Shown here: in pieces, positions 22,002 to 33,618 of the stretch | How the letters are laid out: each line of letters starts with the position of its first letter | Position numbering within the stretch: position 1 is the stretch's first letter | DNA from: Polymyxa betae | Lineage: Eukaryota > Endomyxa > Phytomyxea > Plasmodiophorida > Plasmodiophoridae | Length of the DNA stretch: 64,000 nucleotides | Direction: 5' to 3' | Assembly (NCBI GenBank): GCA_003693705.1 | Contig: RBZT01000846.1 | Span: forward strand, 1 to 64,000 | The notes under the pieces: model-generated | What the model saw: the letters and a program-made list of their open reading frames with translations, nothing else | The model's database searches: none | Told to the model about the DNA's origin: nothing | Position numbers and translations under genes: made by a program

Positions 22002-25000
22002 TCATATTATATTTCTGAATGTGTTTTGCACTGTAGACTCCACATCTAAGACAATTGAGTCAAGTGAAATGGCGTCATTCATGCTGGATGAAGTCGATGG
22101 TGGCGCAGCATACAGTGAATGCACCATTGACTTAATAAACACCTTATCGCGATTTGCTTGTGAGCAGATCGCTGTAACAACACTCGGCAGTGGCGTTGCA
22201 GTGAACAAAGCGATTAAGCTCGATATCGCAATAATATAGACAGATCTCTGACCCAGAGGATTGGGAGTCGCTGGTTTCTGAAGGGATGCCCAGGTTCGCA
22301 ATGAAGATGAATTCGACCCCGACCCGATCCCAGATCGTTTGTCCATCAGAGACTTCAGCCGGCGAATGTAACCTTTGTTTTTCTCATGAACTTCGTTTTG
22401 TAGGAGTTTGTTAGCAGCAAACAAAAGGCAATTCCGGTGTATGTGGACGAGAAGCATTGAGCAGTCGGGTTCCGTTGAGGTGAATTTTGGGCTTGAGGGT
22501 GCAATCTCGGTGTCGGAATCAGTCCGGTTGCTATTCTGCGATTGTTGTGGCGTCAGCGTGCGATTACGGGACCGGTTGCGTCGAAGTGCAAGAGTAAACC
22601 GTTTGCCTGCTCTGACTATACGACTTGATCGGGTCTCTAGTTTGGTGGGTAATGGCCCAGTTGTAGGCGACTCCAGAGGAGTAGAATTAGACGTTCGGGG
22701 ACGTTCAGAGTTAAAATGTTTTTGATGTACAAGGAAGACGTCCATAACGTAGGTGTTTGCAGCGACAAAATCGGCATCAAATGTCAGCAGAAGGCGAACC
22801 ATGCGAGATATTAAGCGGGTAATTCGATTCCGGAAACCGGGGGACGCTTCAGATAAGGACGGAATGTCATATTCGTAAACAAGCAATGCAAAAAAAGCAT
22901 CTCTGACTTCTTTCCAATAGCTCATTGACACCAGGATTAGCTCGGGATCACTTTGACAATGAGCCTAGAGAGAAATCGACTTCAGAGAATCATAATCGAA
23001 TAAGCAAATAAGTCTACCTGCACAGCACGGATTTCAGCAATTGAGAGTAAAGCTGAAGCTAAGTGCAGCAAATCGAAACAATCCGCAAATGTATCGAGAG
23101 CGTGCGTCGCCGGTATTTCAACGCGACTAAGGAAGTCAGCTGATTTCATATCAAAGCCGTTCGATTCCAGCCACGGGCGTAAGCAGTCAACGGGCCAGCG
23201 TAAGATAACGAATACAACAACAAGAACGTCGAGATACGATTGCGCGATTCCCGATAACATTTTCGCGGCATGATAGACGTCGTTGACTTTGGAATAATAC
23301 TCGAATGCTACTGAAAATGCTTGTATACAACCGTTCAAATCAGGTAAGCCCCACTGCAGCAGATGTAGATCGATTCGAGACGGCGATTCTCGAGGCAGCG
23401 TTAGATCATGTAGTTTCCTCGAATCGATTGCAAACAAGGTTCGTGCACGCAAGGAGTGCAAACGGGCGAGCTGCATTAAGTTGGAGGGCGGGCACGAAGC
23501 TATCGCGCTCATAGCTGTAGACAGTGCCGGTTCGTACCGGTCCTGATGCATCAGGGACAGGATGCGGACTTCGAGGAATTCCGGCGTTGAAGCCACGTCT
23601 TCGGGGGCCGAAAACGGCACCATTTGGGGCACATTCAGATGAGCACGCAGAGGGGTGGGAGCTGCCGGCAACTGCATCGACGATGACAATTGAAGCTCGT
23701 CCAGCATTGCATTAACCTGTGCATAGGCGCCTCGTTTCAGGGCGGCACGGGCTAGGAGCAGTTTTACGAACGCTGTCCTTGACCTCGCGAGGTCGTGATC
23801 GAGAATCGTTTGAAACGCCGAAACACTATCGGAGAATCTGCCGGCTGATCGATAGAGTTGCCCGAGTCGTAAATACAACCCGAGACGAGCAGCACGGTTT
23901 CGCCCTAAAGACGGCACCGGAACAGGGGGCGTACAAATTGCCGTTGTATTCGCCATCGACGCAGCCGGGTCAGAGTTCGAGGATCCCGCCGAAGCAATCT
24001 CCTCAAATGGAGCGGATTGAGAGAATGTCAACAGGTTGATCTTAGAGCGGCGTCCGACCGTTCGCGAGCCTGATCGATGCAGACTTGAGTTTTCGTGCGC
24101 CGAACGGGCCATGTAGCGTCCGATGGTGCCGAATTCGCGCCGAATATCGGTCTCGTCGGATATTATATTACGATCTGGAGGGATGGGTCCCAGAGAGGAA
24201 TTGGGGGAAGGAGCGCTCGTTGATCGATGTGATATTTGAGTCAGAAACGATAGTGCGTCGAGCAGGTTCTTTTCGGCATTGACAAAATCGCCGAGCTCGG
24301 CATAAATTTTCGATATTTGTTGCGATAAATAAACGAATTCGGCGACGTTTTCCTGCGTCTTCGATACCGAAAGAATCCGCTGATGAAAGCGCAGAGAGCG
24401 CTCCCAATCGCGATTGTCACCGCAGACATCACAGAGTCGCCGATCCATGGCGCTGAAATCGACACCCTTGCGAAGTTTGTAGATCGAGCTGGCCGCCTCC
24501 ATCGCCAGGACTGCATACTTATATTTGCCATTGTACAACAAGATATCACCGTAAGCTATCAAAGCGTTGGTCCCAAGCTCGGAGACTAAAGGCACCAGGG
24601 ACTGCAATACAGGCTTGGCACGGTCTAATAGATAGATACACTCGAACAGCAACCGCTCAGCGAGAGCAGTATCGTGATGTTCGTGTAAGGCAAAATGACC
24701 TATCACAAAGGCGCACTTCGCGCGAAGCATTGTAGCGCCTTCCAGTTTTTGGTATAAAGCCTCTAGGCGTTCCATTCGAACAGCGGCCGAACCGCAATAT
24801 TTCCAAAGACGAGCTTCCTGCTTCAGCTGTGCAGGCGACATGGCAGGCACGTTCAGCAGATCTGGAGTGATCTCGCAGTCGTTCAATGCAAATTCCAGCC
24901 ATTGCACATTTGGGTCATCAGCAATATCCCAGGTCGCTGTCAATACCGAAGTATTCAGCGGTGAGTACTGATTGAGGTAGAGGTGTAATGAAGCCAACGC

Positions 25001-26371
25001 ATCGGCTGCGACCTCAACTTCTAATGGAGTCTCGGCGGAGTCGTGCGCGTTAAACACAACCATATAGTTGCGAAGCACACGGTTTAACCGTGAAGCGTCA
25101 GTGTGAGCTATCGAAGCCAGCAGCAGAAGTTCTAGGTGGCCTTTGTAGCGAGGAAACGCAGCGACTGATGTCGCTATCATTGTGGAGAACGTATCTATAT
25201 GATGTCGAGGAAACGTCTTCGCAGCAGCATACAGGAGCAAATAGAGCTTATCGAAGACGGGTCGCGATGCGGATTCCGGAACCGAATCCGAGAGGACGAA
25301 TTTGGACCTGTTCAGTGCGCTGATGGCCGCTGTACAGACTTCCCAGCATCGTTCAACGGCCCATGATGACAAATGGTGCCTATAGAACGAATGCATGTGT
25401 TGGAGAGTTCTCGTGAGCCAATCGTTCAAGGTCGACAGAGTGCTAGGAACCGAGGGCTCACCGATCGACTCCGTCTGTGGCGGTGGCAGACTTAGGTACG
25501 CAGGTGCTGGTTTTAATCTGGACTGAGATTGGCATTTAGACAAACAGAAAAAAAAACATCAATGAAGAAACGATTAATAAACTGGATAGCGTTTGATAAA
25601 CAAACACATAAATAGCAGAGCACTAGAACAAAGAAGGCTGCCTTGAGAAAGTCACATTCAGATAAGGCATAGCAGAGCGAAAAGCGAAACAATGAAATCG
25701 TTTGATACGCACCCGAGCATGGAGAGCCATTCTTCGAGGACAGATTCGCGAAATGAAGCCCGCCCTTCGTCAGTATGCTCTGAATACAAAATCGAGGGCT
25801 TAGGATAGACGACGATTTTGACTCCCGGAGACCCATCCTCCGCCTGAAGCTGCCGCAGCAACTGGTGGCGCTTCGGTACGTTATGAGCAAAATGGGGAGT
25901 CCTCGGCTGCTTTGAATGCGGCGCTAAAGGATCCGATGCGGCCAAATACGAACGAAGCAACGTCGACACTTGTTTCTGCATTGTCGTCGACATCGCGTCG
26001 CTATCCATAGCCGAGCTGGCAGCGCCGTCGTCGTCATCGTCCTGTAAAGCTGTATCCCAATCGCCTTCTGACGACGACGACCCTGAAGGCGACAAGACGC
26101 CGTTATCCGAGTCGCTTTTTGTATCATGTTCCGGGGTGATGTTCACAGCTGGGACGAGGTTCGTCACGCTCGGTCGCCAAGGCGCAAACCGACCAGAAAC
26201 TGGGTCGGATAACTCATCTAGACCCCCGAAATCACTCTCCCAGTTCTCCTTTTGGGTCGGGTCGGCCGAATATCCGACGATAGTCGTAGCCGCGACAGGG
26301 GCCAGGTTCCCCGAGCGCTTGTTCGGTCGTCGCGAGTGGCTGCCGGGGCGCTTGCCGCCCTCGTGCTGCAT
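22002..26371 (-). CDS. Large TPR-repeat protein with acidic NWxxDF motif, unrecognised
   Basis: About 1,370 residues in three large exons, with introns at about 25710-25525 and 22965-22920. The first frame-ATG is at 26371. The N-terminal 220 residues are disordered and carry a short motif ENWESDFGGLDEL plus acidic runs. The middle exon (853 codons) is all helical with TPR-like pairs: LGTNALIAYGDILLYNGKYK, YLSQQISKIYAELGDFVNAE, GLYLRLGQLYRSAGRFSDSV. The C-terminal exon (SYWKEVRDAFFALLVYEYD onward) is helical with a basic/serine-rich insert (22500-22720). The order acidic WxxDF motif then TPR array resembles fungal scaffold proteins, but I cannot name it. An AATAAA in gene sense lies at 21998-21993 just past the stop. 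Coding quality is high. Confidence 0.7.
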
Positions 26372-26544
26372 GGGCGGCAGTCGACGAGGACGGCGATGGT
26401 GAAAGCGAGCGCCCTGCTGGATCAAGCCAGCCTTATGGCTTTAAACTCGACAACAACAGTTCGACTTCACGTTTCCCGCTCCGACAACAGCTAACAGGCC
26501 GCGCCCCCAAGTCACGACTCACCCATCTCTTATAATCTGTCTTC

Positions 26545-26951
26545 TCACTCATGATTCACTCTCGCTCTCTCCTTCTCTAAAATGTCGTTGGCTCCGGCGT
26601 CGTCAGCTGCTCTGGCAAGCTTCCGTACGGGGGTCGTGACCACGTTCACCGGAGTTGCATTCGCTTCTTGTCGGTTATGGTTCAGGGCTCTAATCGCTCT
26701 GAACCCATTGAGCACCGAACTGTCATCTCGATTCACAGGCGGCTGTTAGCAAGCCTCCATGAAAGGACTTTATAGATATTTAGGCCGCGTTTAGTCATCG
26801 CAAAACTATAGTCACTTTTCTGCATTCCTGCAAACACTACCGGAACTGCAATATTCCAATCTACATTCAATATCTTAGCAATAAAAAGTATACACCTCTG
26901 GACGTGTTTCCAAGCTGCGCTCATTTTCCAATGTTTATCGAATGACAACAA
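26545..26951 (-). CDS. Possible small spliced gene, unrecognised
   Basis: The last exon candidate (acceptor CTAACAG at about 26743, stop 26545) reads as a charged sequence (NHNRQEANATPVNVVTTP, then DDAGANDILEKERARVNHE) that looks protein-like. Upstream, ATG 26919 (MSAAWKHVQ) is followed by a good donor GTGTATAC and a TATTGCAG acceptor, suggesting a short first exon, but I could not complete the joins with confidence. An opposing 55-codon plus-strand frame (ATG 26582, stop 26747) with mitochondrial-presequence-like composition is the alternative. At most one of them is real. Confidence 0.28.
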
Positions 26952-28379
26952 ATCCCTGGAGCAGCTTCTTAGACGATGTCGGCGTCGAGTTCCACAGTCC
27001 GTCTATATTCGACAGCAGTGCACTTACTGACCAGCTCGATCCTTTCCATGACAATACTGACGACATGATATTCGATAACTACTCTGATGCTTACATTCGT
27101 CTGGACGACGTTTCCCATGTCGCTGAGCGGATACGTGCCATTCATGAGGCTGCAATTTTCATTACTGTCGGCTGTTGTGAAATTTGATCTGTAACGTGGC
27201 AGTACATTTCTAAACTTCTGAGCCAGATTCAAAACAGGATTATATTCCGCAATTCATTCGCCATTCATGCAACTAGATCTGCCAGCCAGCTCACGACGAA
27301 ATTGTAAGGACCAGTACCGAATGCGAATAAGAAACTTCGACAGATGATGACAGATTTGGGGCTTCAGTCTCTAACCAGCATACCGGCAAGGCTTGGTATT
27401 GAACCTAATTTGAATTTGGATGAGATAAGGGAGGGATCAGCCTCAGATGCACGAGATTGGTATTGCTCCAAACTGAGATGGATGATAGACGATGGTAATT
27501 GGCTACTGATGAATCGTGGTTACGGTCTCGTTCCGTTCCTCATGGACTTGTCCCATATTGAGACAAACGCTATCACGTTTGTGAGTGGGCATCTACAGCG
27601 AGGAGCCAGCAGCAAGATGCTGCAGAACTATTTAACCACAGGTATGGTCGTATGGGTTTGTAATGTGCTCAGAATCTTGTTCCGTAACAGGCATTCAAAA
27701 TGCTGAACAATCGTTGAACAAGCTTTCAGGTGTGCTGAAGATCAGCATGGAAGTTTTAAGCAGCAGCTTCAGTGTAACAGGGAAACAAATAACCGCTTGA
27801 TCATTCTGGGTCCTCCATTGACATTCGGGGACTCTTCGTGAGTGGGCCTTACTGGTCTTAACATCATTGCCAGTTTTGCTTACGAATTCGCCTCGAAGCG
27901 ATACTCCTTATTACCAAGCTGAATCCAGCATTGGCTCGATTTTTACGGCCAAACGACAGTCGAACAAGCATGTGATGAAATCGCCACATGGATGGCCAAT
28001 GGTGGTTGTCGAGATGCAGCCGGTCGTCGCTGGATTCTCCATTTCGACTCATCTCAAGAGATCGGTTCGTGTAAGGCTTCAATCATGGCTACAAATCCTG
28101 ATGCATTTGCATTCTCACCTTCTGCCTCCCAGTTGGCTGCTGCTAACGCCCTCAGCCGTAATTTGTACAATCGGTCTACTTCAAGACAACATCAAGCCTT
28201 TGAAACTATTCAATTCGCATCGTTTTGGAACTGTAGGTCTATCCGTTTACAATAGACTGCTAGCTTGTATCAGCAAGGTGGCAAGTCGAGAGATGGGAAT
28301 TGCGTTGTGGAATCGGACACGAAGATATACAAGCTACTTTTGGATACCAAATGCCAAAAGAGTTATCTATTGTAGATAG
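26942..28379 (+). CDS. Unrecognised multi-exon gene with an in-frame TGA
   Basis: ATG 26942 starts a clean 70-codon acidic exon (NPWSSFLDDVGVEFHSPS). Later coding blocks: about 27223-27306; 27330-27640 (MIDDGNWLLMNRGYGLVPFL); about 27691-27730; about 27773-27839, ending at a perfect GTGAGT donor; 27876-27919 (FAYEFASKRYSLLPS); then, after TGA 27920-27922 and in the same frame, HWLDFYGQTTVEQACDEIAT to about 28069, and the last block (VICTIGLLQDNIKPLKLFNS) to TAG 28377-28379. No GT-AG intron removes the TGA. Either the assembly has an error, this is an allelic nonsense change, or there is readthrough. I do not recognise the family. The stop lies past the PSMG2 stop on the other strand, so the two coding regions overlap by 13 bp. 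Confidence 0.5.
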
Positions 28380-29467
28380 ATTTTGGGGTCGAACTTGCCC
28401 CCGAAAACAAACTGCCATTCTAGAGGAACCTTCCAATGAACGGATTCGGGAGATCGTTCCTTATTGGCGGTATCGCTCAAAATACGGTAGAGCAGATCAG
28501 CCTGCATAATTCCGTCAAACGAATTATCGCCTTCATTGACGAACGAGTAGATGATAGCGGTGTCGATTTGGCGCCTTTGACAGGCTAGAAACAATGGCCG
28601 CGAGAACCCGGTGCCAATAGTAGGTAGCAAAATGTCATCGACCTAAGAACCATTCTAGCCAAATAATTTACAAAAATCACAAAAAAGGAACCTTTTCCTG
28701 CTCGCGCTCATTGAAGAACTGGGTCAGATGTGAAAACAGAGATGGTTCAATCCGACCAACATCCAATTTCTGAATGGCTTTGGCCAGCGACGAACTCAGA
28801 GGCGACGCTTGAAAACCGAAAATTGCATCGGGCGAGTCGCCTTGCAGCTGACGATCTGAGCGCCTATAAGCTGGCGAGCTGGCCAGAACCAAAACCGATG
28901 CGAATCCAATCGACTCAATCCATTGGGAAACTTCTTCGCAGAACTCGTCGTGCTTTCCCTGAATTAGGAATCAGCAATCTAGGTCAGTAACAGATGAGCC
29001 TTTTATCACAATAATAACGGGTGTACGCTGCTGTACAACAGTGATACCCCATTCAGACGAATGATACACTTCCAAGGCGAGTGTCAGCTGGTTGCTGTTG
29101 GCCCCGAGATAGCCGACAAGAGGCAGTACGAATTTACTAGTTAAAATACCAATCTGCATGGAGCAGTGAGTTTTTGCAGCAAAACGCCCGAACTAATGTT
29201 CTACTTTCTTCAAATGGAACGTCTTCTCTGTGTTTATCAACAGGTCGACGCAGAGCTGCCCGACGTTCCCGATACTGACAGCAGGCTAAACAGAAGAGTG
29301 ATATTCAGAACATAGAGAGCAGAGAAAATGAAACTGGAAAACATCTAAAGCTAGAATCGTCTTCATCAACGATGGCGAAACCAAGCGATTACCCAGATCA
29401 AAGCGGAGTTCTTCAGCAGCGACTCGGCAGCCGAACGAGATTGACCCCCTTGCGGTACAAGCTCCAT
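28367..29467 (-). CDS. PSMG2: Proteasome assembly chaperone 2
   Basis: Five exons for the PAC2/Add66 half of the PAC1-PAC2 heterodimer that guides 20S alpha-ring assembly. ATG 29467 opens MELVPQGGQSRSAAESLL. Splicing then brings in PAVSIGNVGQLCVDLLINT, a strong family signature, then IGILTSKFVLPLVGYLG, the block WGITVVQQRTPVIIVIKG, the EFCEEVSQWIESIGFASVLV helix/strand, and SSPAYRRSDRQLQG. The last exon has FVNEGDNSFDGIMQADLLY and the conserved C-terminal HWKVPLEWQFVFGGKFDP. It ends at TAG 28367-28369. Length is about 270 residues, as in the family. All joins preserve frame with 45-95-bp introns. The next gene downstream converges on it and overlaps by a few bases. Confidence 0.82.
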
Positions 29468-29689
29468 CTGGAGGGCAGGCAGCAGATTGAAAGAGAAGCG
29501 ACGCCGCCAGACCACCCTCTTCCGGCAATGTAAGACAAAGGCCGGGGAACATCTCTACCTAATAGGACCCCATCACCCTAAAGCAGATCCCAAGGTGCCT
29601 TGGCTGTCTAGTAGAGCCCCATGACCCCAAACATGACCCCAGACAGTTCACATTAGTGCCTCTCTACAGACAACTGGTTGTATTATTGG

Positions 29690-29989
29690 CTAAGCAGCAG
29701 GATGTACAGGGCGTAGGCGGACGTTCTGCTGCAGCATGCGACGGCTCCAATAATTATAGAAGATAATCACAGCCGACAAGATGCAGAGGTGCCCGATGAA
29801 GACGATAGGATAGGAACGCGACCGACCGGCGAACAGAAGCGTCAGGCCCATGATGATCAACGTGATTATTCGCGCCTGATTCGTTCGGAAATCGACTCGA
29901 GGGAACCTTAACCAGCGTGAGATAGGCTTCATTTCAAAATGATTTTTATGGAGCTCGGCGTTTAGTCCGAAATTGTAAAAATCAGCCAT
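29690..29989 (-). CDS. Small two-helix membrane protein
   Basis: Uninterrupted 99-codon frame, ATG 29989 to stop 29690. A polar N-terminal 38 residues are followed by two membrane helices (RIITLIIMGLTLLFAG and YPIVFIGHLCILSAVIIFYN) with a short loop, then a basic tail (WSRRMLQQNVRLRP), giving a helical hairpin. The layout distantly recalls TMEM243-like proteins, but no residue pattern proves it. Start-to-start spacing to the divergent mitochondrial gene is 209 bp. Confidence 0.55.
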   Translation of the reverse strand: MADFYNFGLNAELHKNHFEMKPISRWLRFPRVDFRTNQARIITLIIMGLTLLFAGRSRSYPIVFIGHLCILSAVIIFYNYWSRRMLQQNVRLRPVHPAA

Positions 29990-30198
29990 AATCCAAGTTC
30001 GGCATCAATCATATCGTATTTCCAATTCATATCGAAGCTCCATTCCATGAGAACAGCGTTGAGCTCTTAGCTAGCAGAAGCGATTGCAGCTGCAGCGTTT
30101 TTACACTGGGGCGATTAGGGTTTTACTAAGTGTCTATGTTACGGAGTCAGTCATGAGAGAAGGGGGCTGCGGTTCCCCTCATCTCCTCATTCGTCATC

Positions 30199-32269
30199 AT
30201 GGCATTGCTGAATCGTGTCCTGCCATGCTATTCGTCACGGTTGATGTCCAGGCGGTTTCTGTCTACGTCTGTCTCGAACCGCGACCTTGACAACATTATG
30301 AAAATGCTGGGGTTTGGAGCGACGGCTCCCGCTTTGGGCAATTCCGCCAATTATTTGACTACCAGACAAGCTGTCTCTGAGTATCTGGAAAGTGTCGCAG
30401 ATCCTTCTAAAAAAGCAGTGTATACCATGCAATTTGTTGATTCTGTTTTTTGGGATTGAGTACCGTTTTAGAGTCAGCGATTTGCAGCCGTTGACGCATG
30501 CTCAACAAGAGGAACTCAGCAAAAAGATTAAGCAATGGACAGCTAAATATCAGGAAGAATGGGAGATGAATAAACAGCTGGAAGCATCCAAAAATAAACG
30601 TCGTCAAGCTCTAGCTGATAAAGGCGACGTTATCGAATCTCAAGCTGAAAGCGATATTCGATCGGCTTTACAGCAACAAGTACCCAGCGATAATATTTTT
30701 ATACCAGTATATGAATTGCAGTTAGGAGGCTGAAAACAGACAACAACAACAGGAAGAAATTTTTGGTTTATTGCCAAGCATCGCTGAGGAATATGTTCGC
30801 AACAAAATCAACTGGGAACCAGAATATGTAAGGAATCGCTATCAAGTAACAGGAGCTTTTCTGACAATGATACAGGTGCGGTTGGAGCAAGAAGTGCAAC
30901 GCTCATTAATGAAGAAGAAAGCCCAAGAATTTGCCAAGAATTATCTGGAGAGTGACCCTTTGAGGGAATATGCAGATGCAGTCCAGAGTATATATTCTCT
31001 GCATTCTGCTGCGTTGTTGGCTAATTGCTTATTGCTTAGAAGACGAACACCCAGAACCTGTTATGATTCAACTTTCGACTCTTTTGGAGCATATCGACCC
31101 GCGGTTTGCTGTAGGCTTTTTCACAGTGAATGCAAGTCGAGTCGATTCGTTAAAATTCGTGCTTAGACCAAACTGAGGGAAACCGGGATGACCCTTGAGG
31201 ATCGTCATGTCGATATGTCCCGACCGCATGAAATCGTTAAAACTTTAACTAGTCTCGGGTATTCGGTTAACAAAGACGGCGATTTGAACGACATCAATCA
31301 CCTGACGTTTCCCTATGATGGTCTGCACTCGATTCTGTTTCCACTCTCATATGACCTTACTGGTTATAGTCAATCAAAGAGAGAATCTGATGCGTGGCTT
31401 GAGACCGAATGGGTCGCCGATGACGGATAGCGAAAAATGGCAGAAAATTCTGGAAACGCCAGAAATCTCGTCTCCGGCTTTAGACCATAAACGCAAACAG
31501 GTATACCACTGCATCAATGTGTTTTGCTCTTTGTAAACCGATGCGCTAGATTGAATATTACGTCCGCCAGCAAAGGCAAAGCAACCAGATCCCTCCATTG
31601 TCCCCTCAGCTCAATCCCGAGCTGCTGCCTGAGAATCTTCGTCCTACGATTGAAGACCTTGATCCAGATGCTAAACCCATCTTTGTCAACAAGTTTGGAC
31701 TGATGACCGTCTTCAAAGCCTGAAGTAATTGGAATTCAGGGACGTCATTCAACATACCGCATGTCCAGTTTGTCAAAAACCGAAGACCGGTTCTGGTTCT
31801 CGTAAGAAATGTGGTCTCGCGAAAGACGCTCAGGCCAACGTCACTCATACGAATGTGGAATTGCTTACCGAATTCGTTAACGAACTCGGAATGATTCTGC
31901 CAAAAAAAAAAACGCAAGTGCCGTTTTATGATGTTATCGTGTTTTTAATGGTCTTTTCAGAGGGGTTTGCTCAAAACAGCAACGGCAAGTGGCAAGATCC
32001 ATCAAGCGATCTCGGCAGGTAGATTGTTGATGAACAAGTTGGTTTTCACCATGACTAATTGGGTTTTAAGATGGGTCTAATGCCATATACAAGTAGACTT
32101 AAATTTGGTAAATCCTATGAGGTGAAAAGTTTTGCCTTGCCATCCATCTATGTCTTAACTCACTGCAGGGCCGCAATTTCGAGCTTTACAATCTGCTTCG
32201 TCGCAACAATTTATTGGACAGTCGCGTGACGAACAGTTTCTCCCCTCCGCTATGATTCAATACAAGTAA
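30199..32269 (+). CDS. MRPS18: Mitochondrial ribosomal bS18m domain on a long N-terminal mitochondrial protein
   Basis: ATG 30199 opens a mitochondrial presequence (LLNRVLPCYSSRLMSRRFL). Then come about 230 residues of charged helical sequence (LSKKIKQWTAKYQEEWEMNK, RNKINWEPEYVRNRYQVTG). A middle segment (31200-31690) contains EIVKTLTSLGYSVNKDGDL. The C-terminus is bS18: THTNVELLTEFVNELGMILP, then VCSKQQRQVARSIKRSRQ joined to MGLMPY, which is the exact bS18 end signature. A CxxC upstream (ACPVCQKP) suits bS18m metal binding. The bS18 frame has no ATG of its own and joins in phase (intron about 31693-31739) to the preceding exon. A 41-bp intron (31159-31199) removes an apparent stop and makes one gene. 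The alternative is two genes 12 bp apart on the same strand, which is unlikely. The N-terminal part is unrecognised. Confidence 0.66.
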
Positions 32270-32361
32270 CAAATGGTTCAACAAATATGTTTGTGATTTC
32301 AACCAGCCCTTTTGATTGGTTTGAAGTTCCAAACATTTCCATGTTTTATATACTGTTTTAG

Positions 32362-33618
32362 TTAGCTCCAATGCGCCAAAACAGCCATCGATGCAGCTCC
32401 CATATACAGGGCGATCATGTTGTAGATCTTAAACGATTGTTTGAAGTTTCTGAACGTTTCATTATTGGTAATCTATAAGAGGTCATCATTTCGATTTGCA
32501 TTCAATGACCAATAGCATACCTCATTAGCAAGTAATTCTGCATAAGTGGTATACATTAAGATTCCAGCCCTGGCAACTCAATAAGCCCTAATATAGCATC
32601 TGACCTGATTCTTACGATAGCGAATTGAAGATTCCTTCTGCTAAAATGGCGTTTTTCGCATTCTTATTGAAGTTCTGCCGAAGGAGAATGCCCACGATCA
32701 TCCCGATGGGAGTCGTCATGGGATACATAAGTCCCATGACCAAGAATTTGTAGACCGTGCTGTGATTCAGCTTTGCGATCAAAGCTCCAAGAGCCAACCC
32801 CTCAAAAAACTGATGGAAACAAACTGCAACCATGAGGACTTTGAACGTTTCGAAATCGCCGGTCACGCCCAGCGACAGCCCGATGATTAACGAATGGAAC
32901 AAGATGCCCACTTCCAAGATGATCGTTGACAATCCCCTCGATTCCTCAGGGCGCTCGTGGTGCTCGAAATGCATTGAATCGTGCCTGAGCAAGATATCTG
33001 AAAGATTACCGCTCAGGTTGTGGTCGGGAATGCGATCATCGGTTGGAGATGCAGGAGGAACACCATGCGAATGTCCATGGCCGCAGCTTAATTCGATCAG
33101 CTGGACGATGAACGACGAAGTTAAGGCGAACACGCCGACGAAAGCCGGCCCATATTCGGACCAGCCTTCCGGCAGGCATTCCGATGCGAATGATTCGAAG
33201 GCGTCTGGAATCAAATGGCACCAGCCGGTCGCAGCTATCACGCCAATTCCGAACATTTTGAGGATCTAAACAGGAGGTTCGCAGGGTTTCATTTGCTGGA
33301 CATGATTTAGACGAACCTGTAGGATTCTGGCGATGGACGGCTTGCGAGCTCGGGTTCCAAGGCTGAGCGTTGTAAAGACGCCAATGCCGGATGACACCAT
33401 CACAATGAAGATGCCAGCAACATGCCAGGCGATGGAATATTCCTCAATTTGAGCTGCTTCACATCTGTCGGATTCTGACCGACAACATCAGATCGTTAAC
33501 GGTGAGATGATGATTATCGACCTGGTGTAATCTGTATCCGATCGAGAGTATCCTGAGCTTGGGCGTAGATGCTGAACAAGGACAGACTCGCCACGGCGCC
33601 ATTCAGAAAGCTTTTCAT
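32362..33618 (-). CDS. ZIP-family zinc/metal transporter, copy 1
   Basis: SLC39/ZIP transporter moving Zn2+ (or Fe2+) into the cytosol. ATG 33618 gives a cleaved-looking signal peptide (FLNGAVASLSLFSIYAQAQ). A later exon starts TM1 with WHVAGIFIVMVSSGIGVF. Next come GVIAATGWCHLIPDAFESF (TM2-3), a His-rich cytosolic loop (CGHGHSHGVPP), TM4 with the metal site FHSLIIGLSLG, TM5 with CFHQFFEGLALGALIAKL (H...E-G), TM6-7, and last exons AGILMYTTYAELLANE and AVLAHWS. It ends at TAA 32362-32364. All eight expected helices can be traced. The organisation resembles fungal Zrt/plant ZIP. It forms a tandem pair with the next gene. Confidence 0.8.

Noticed and set aside
23305-24589. Several plus-strand frames of 60-110 codons
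   Set aside because: All antisense to the 853-codon TPR exon, with low-complexity Arg/Pro-rich readings.
26582-26747. 55-codon plus-strand frame resembling a mitochondrial presequence
   Set aside because: The opposing minus frame is more protein-like and ends properly. Neither is strong, so it is only mentioned as an alternative.
29588-29601. Short palindrome CCAAGG-TG-CCTTGG
   Set aside because: A 6-bp stem is expected by chance at this window size and has no context.
31188-31723. Separate small gene with ATG 31188 and stop 31721
   Set aside because: Would sit 12 bp after the previous stop on the same strand. A 41-bp and a 47-bp intron in correct phase fold it into the bS18m gene instead.
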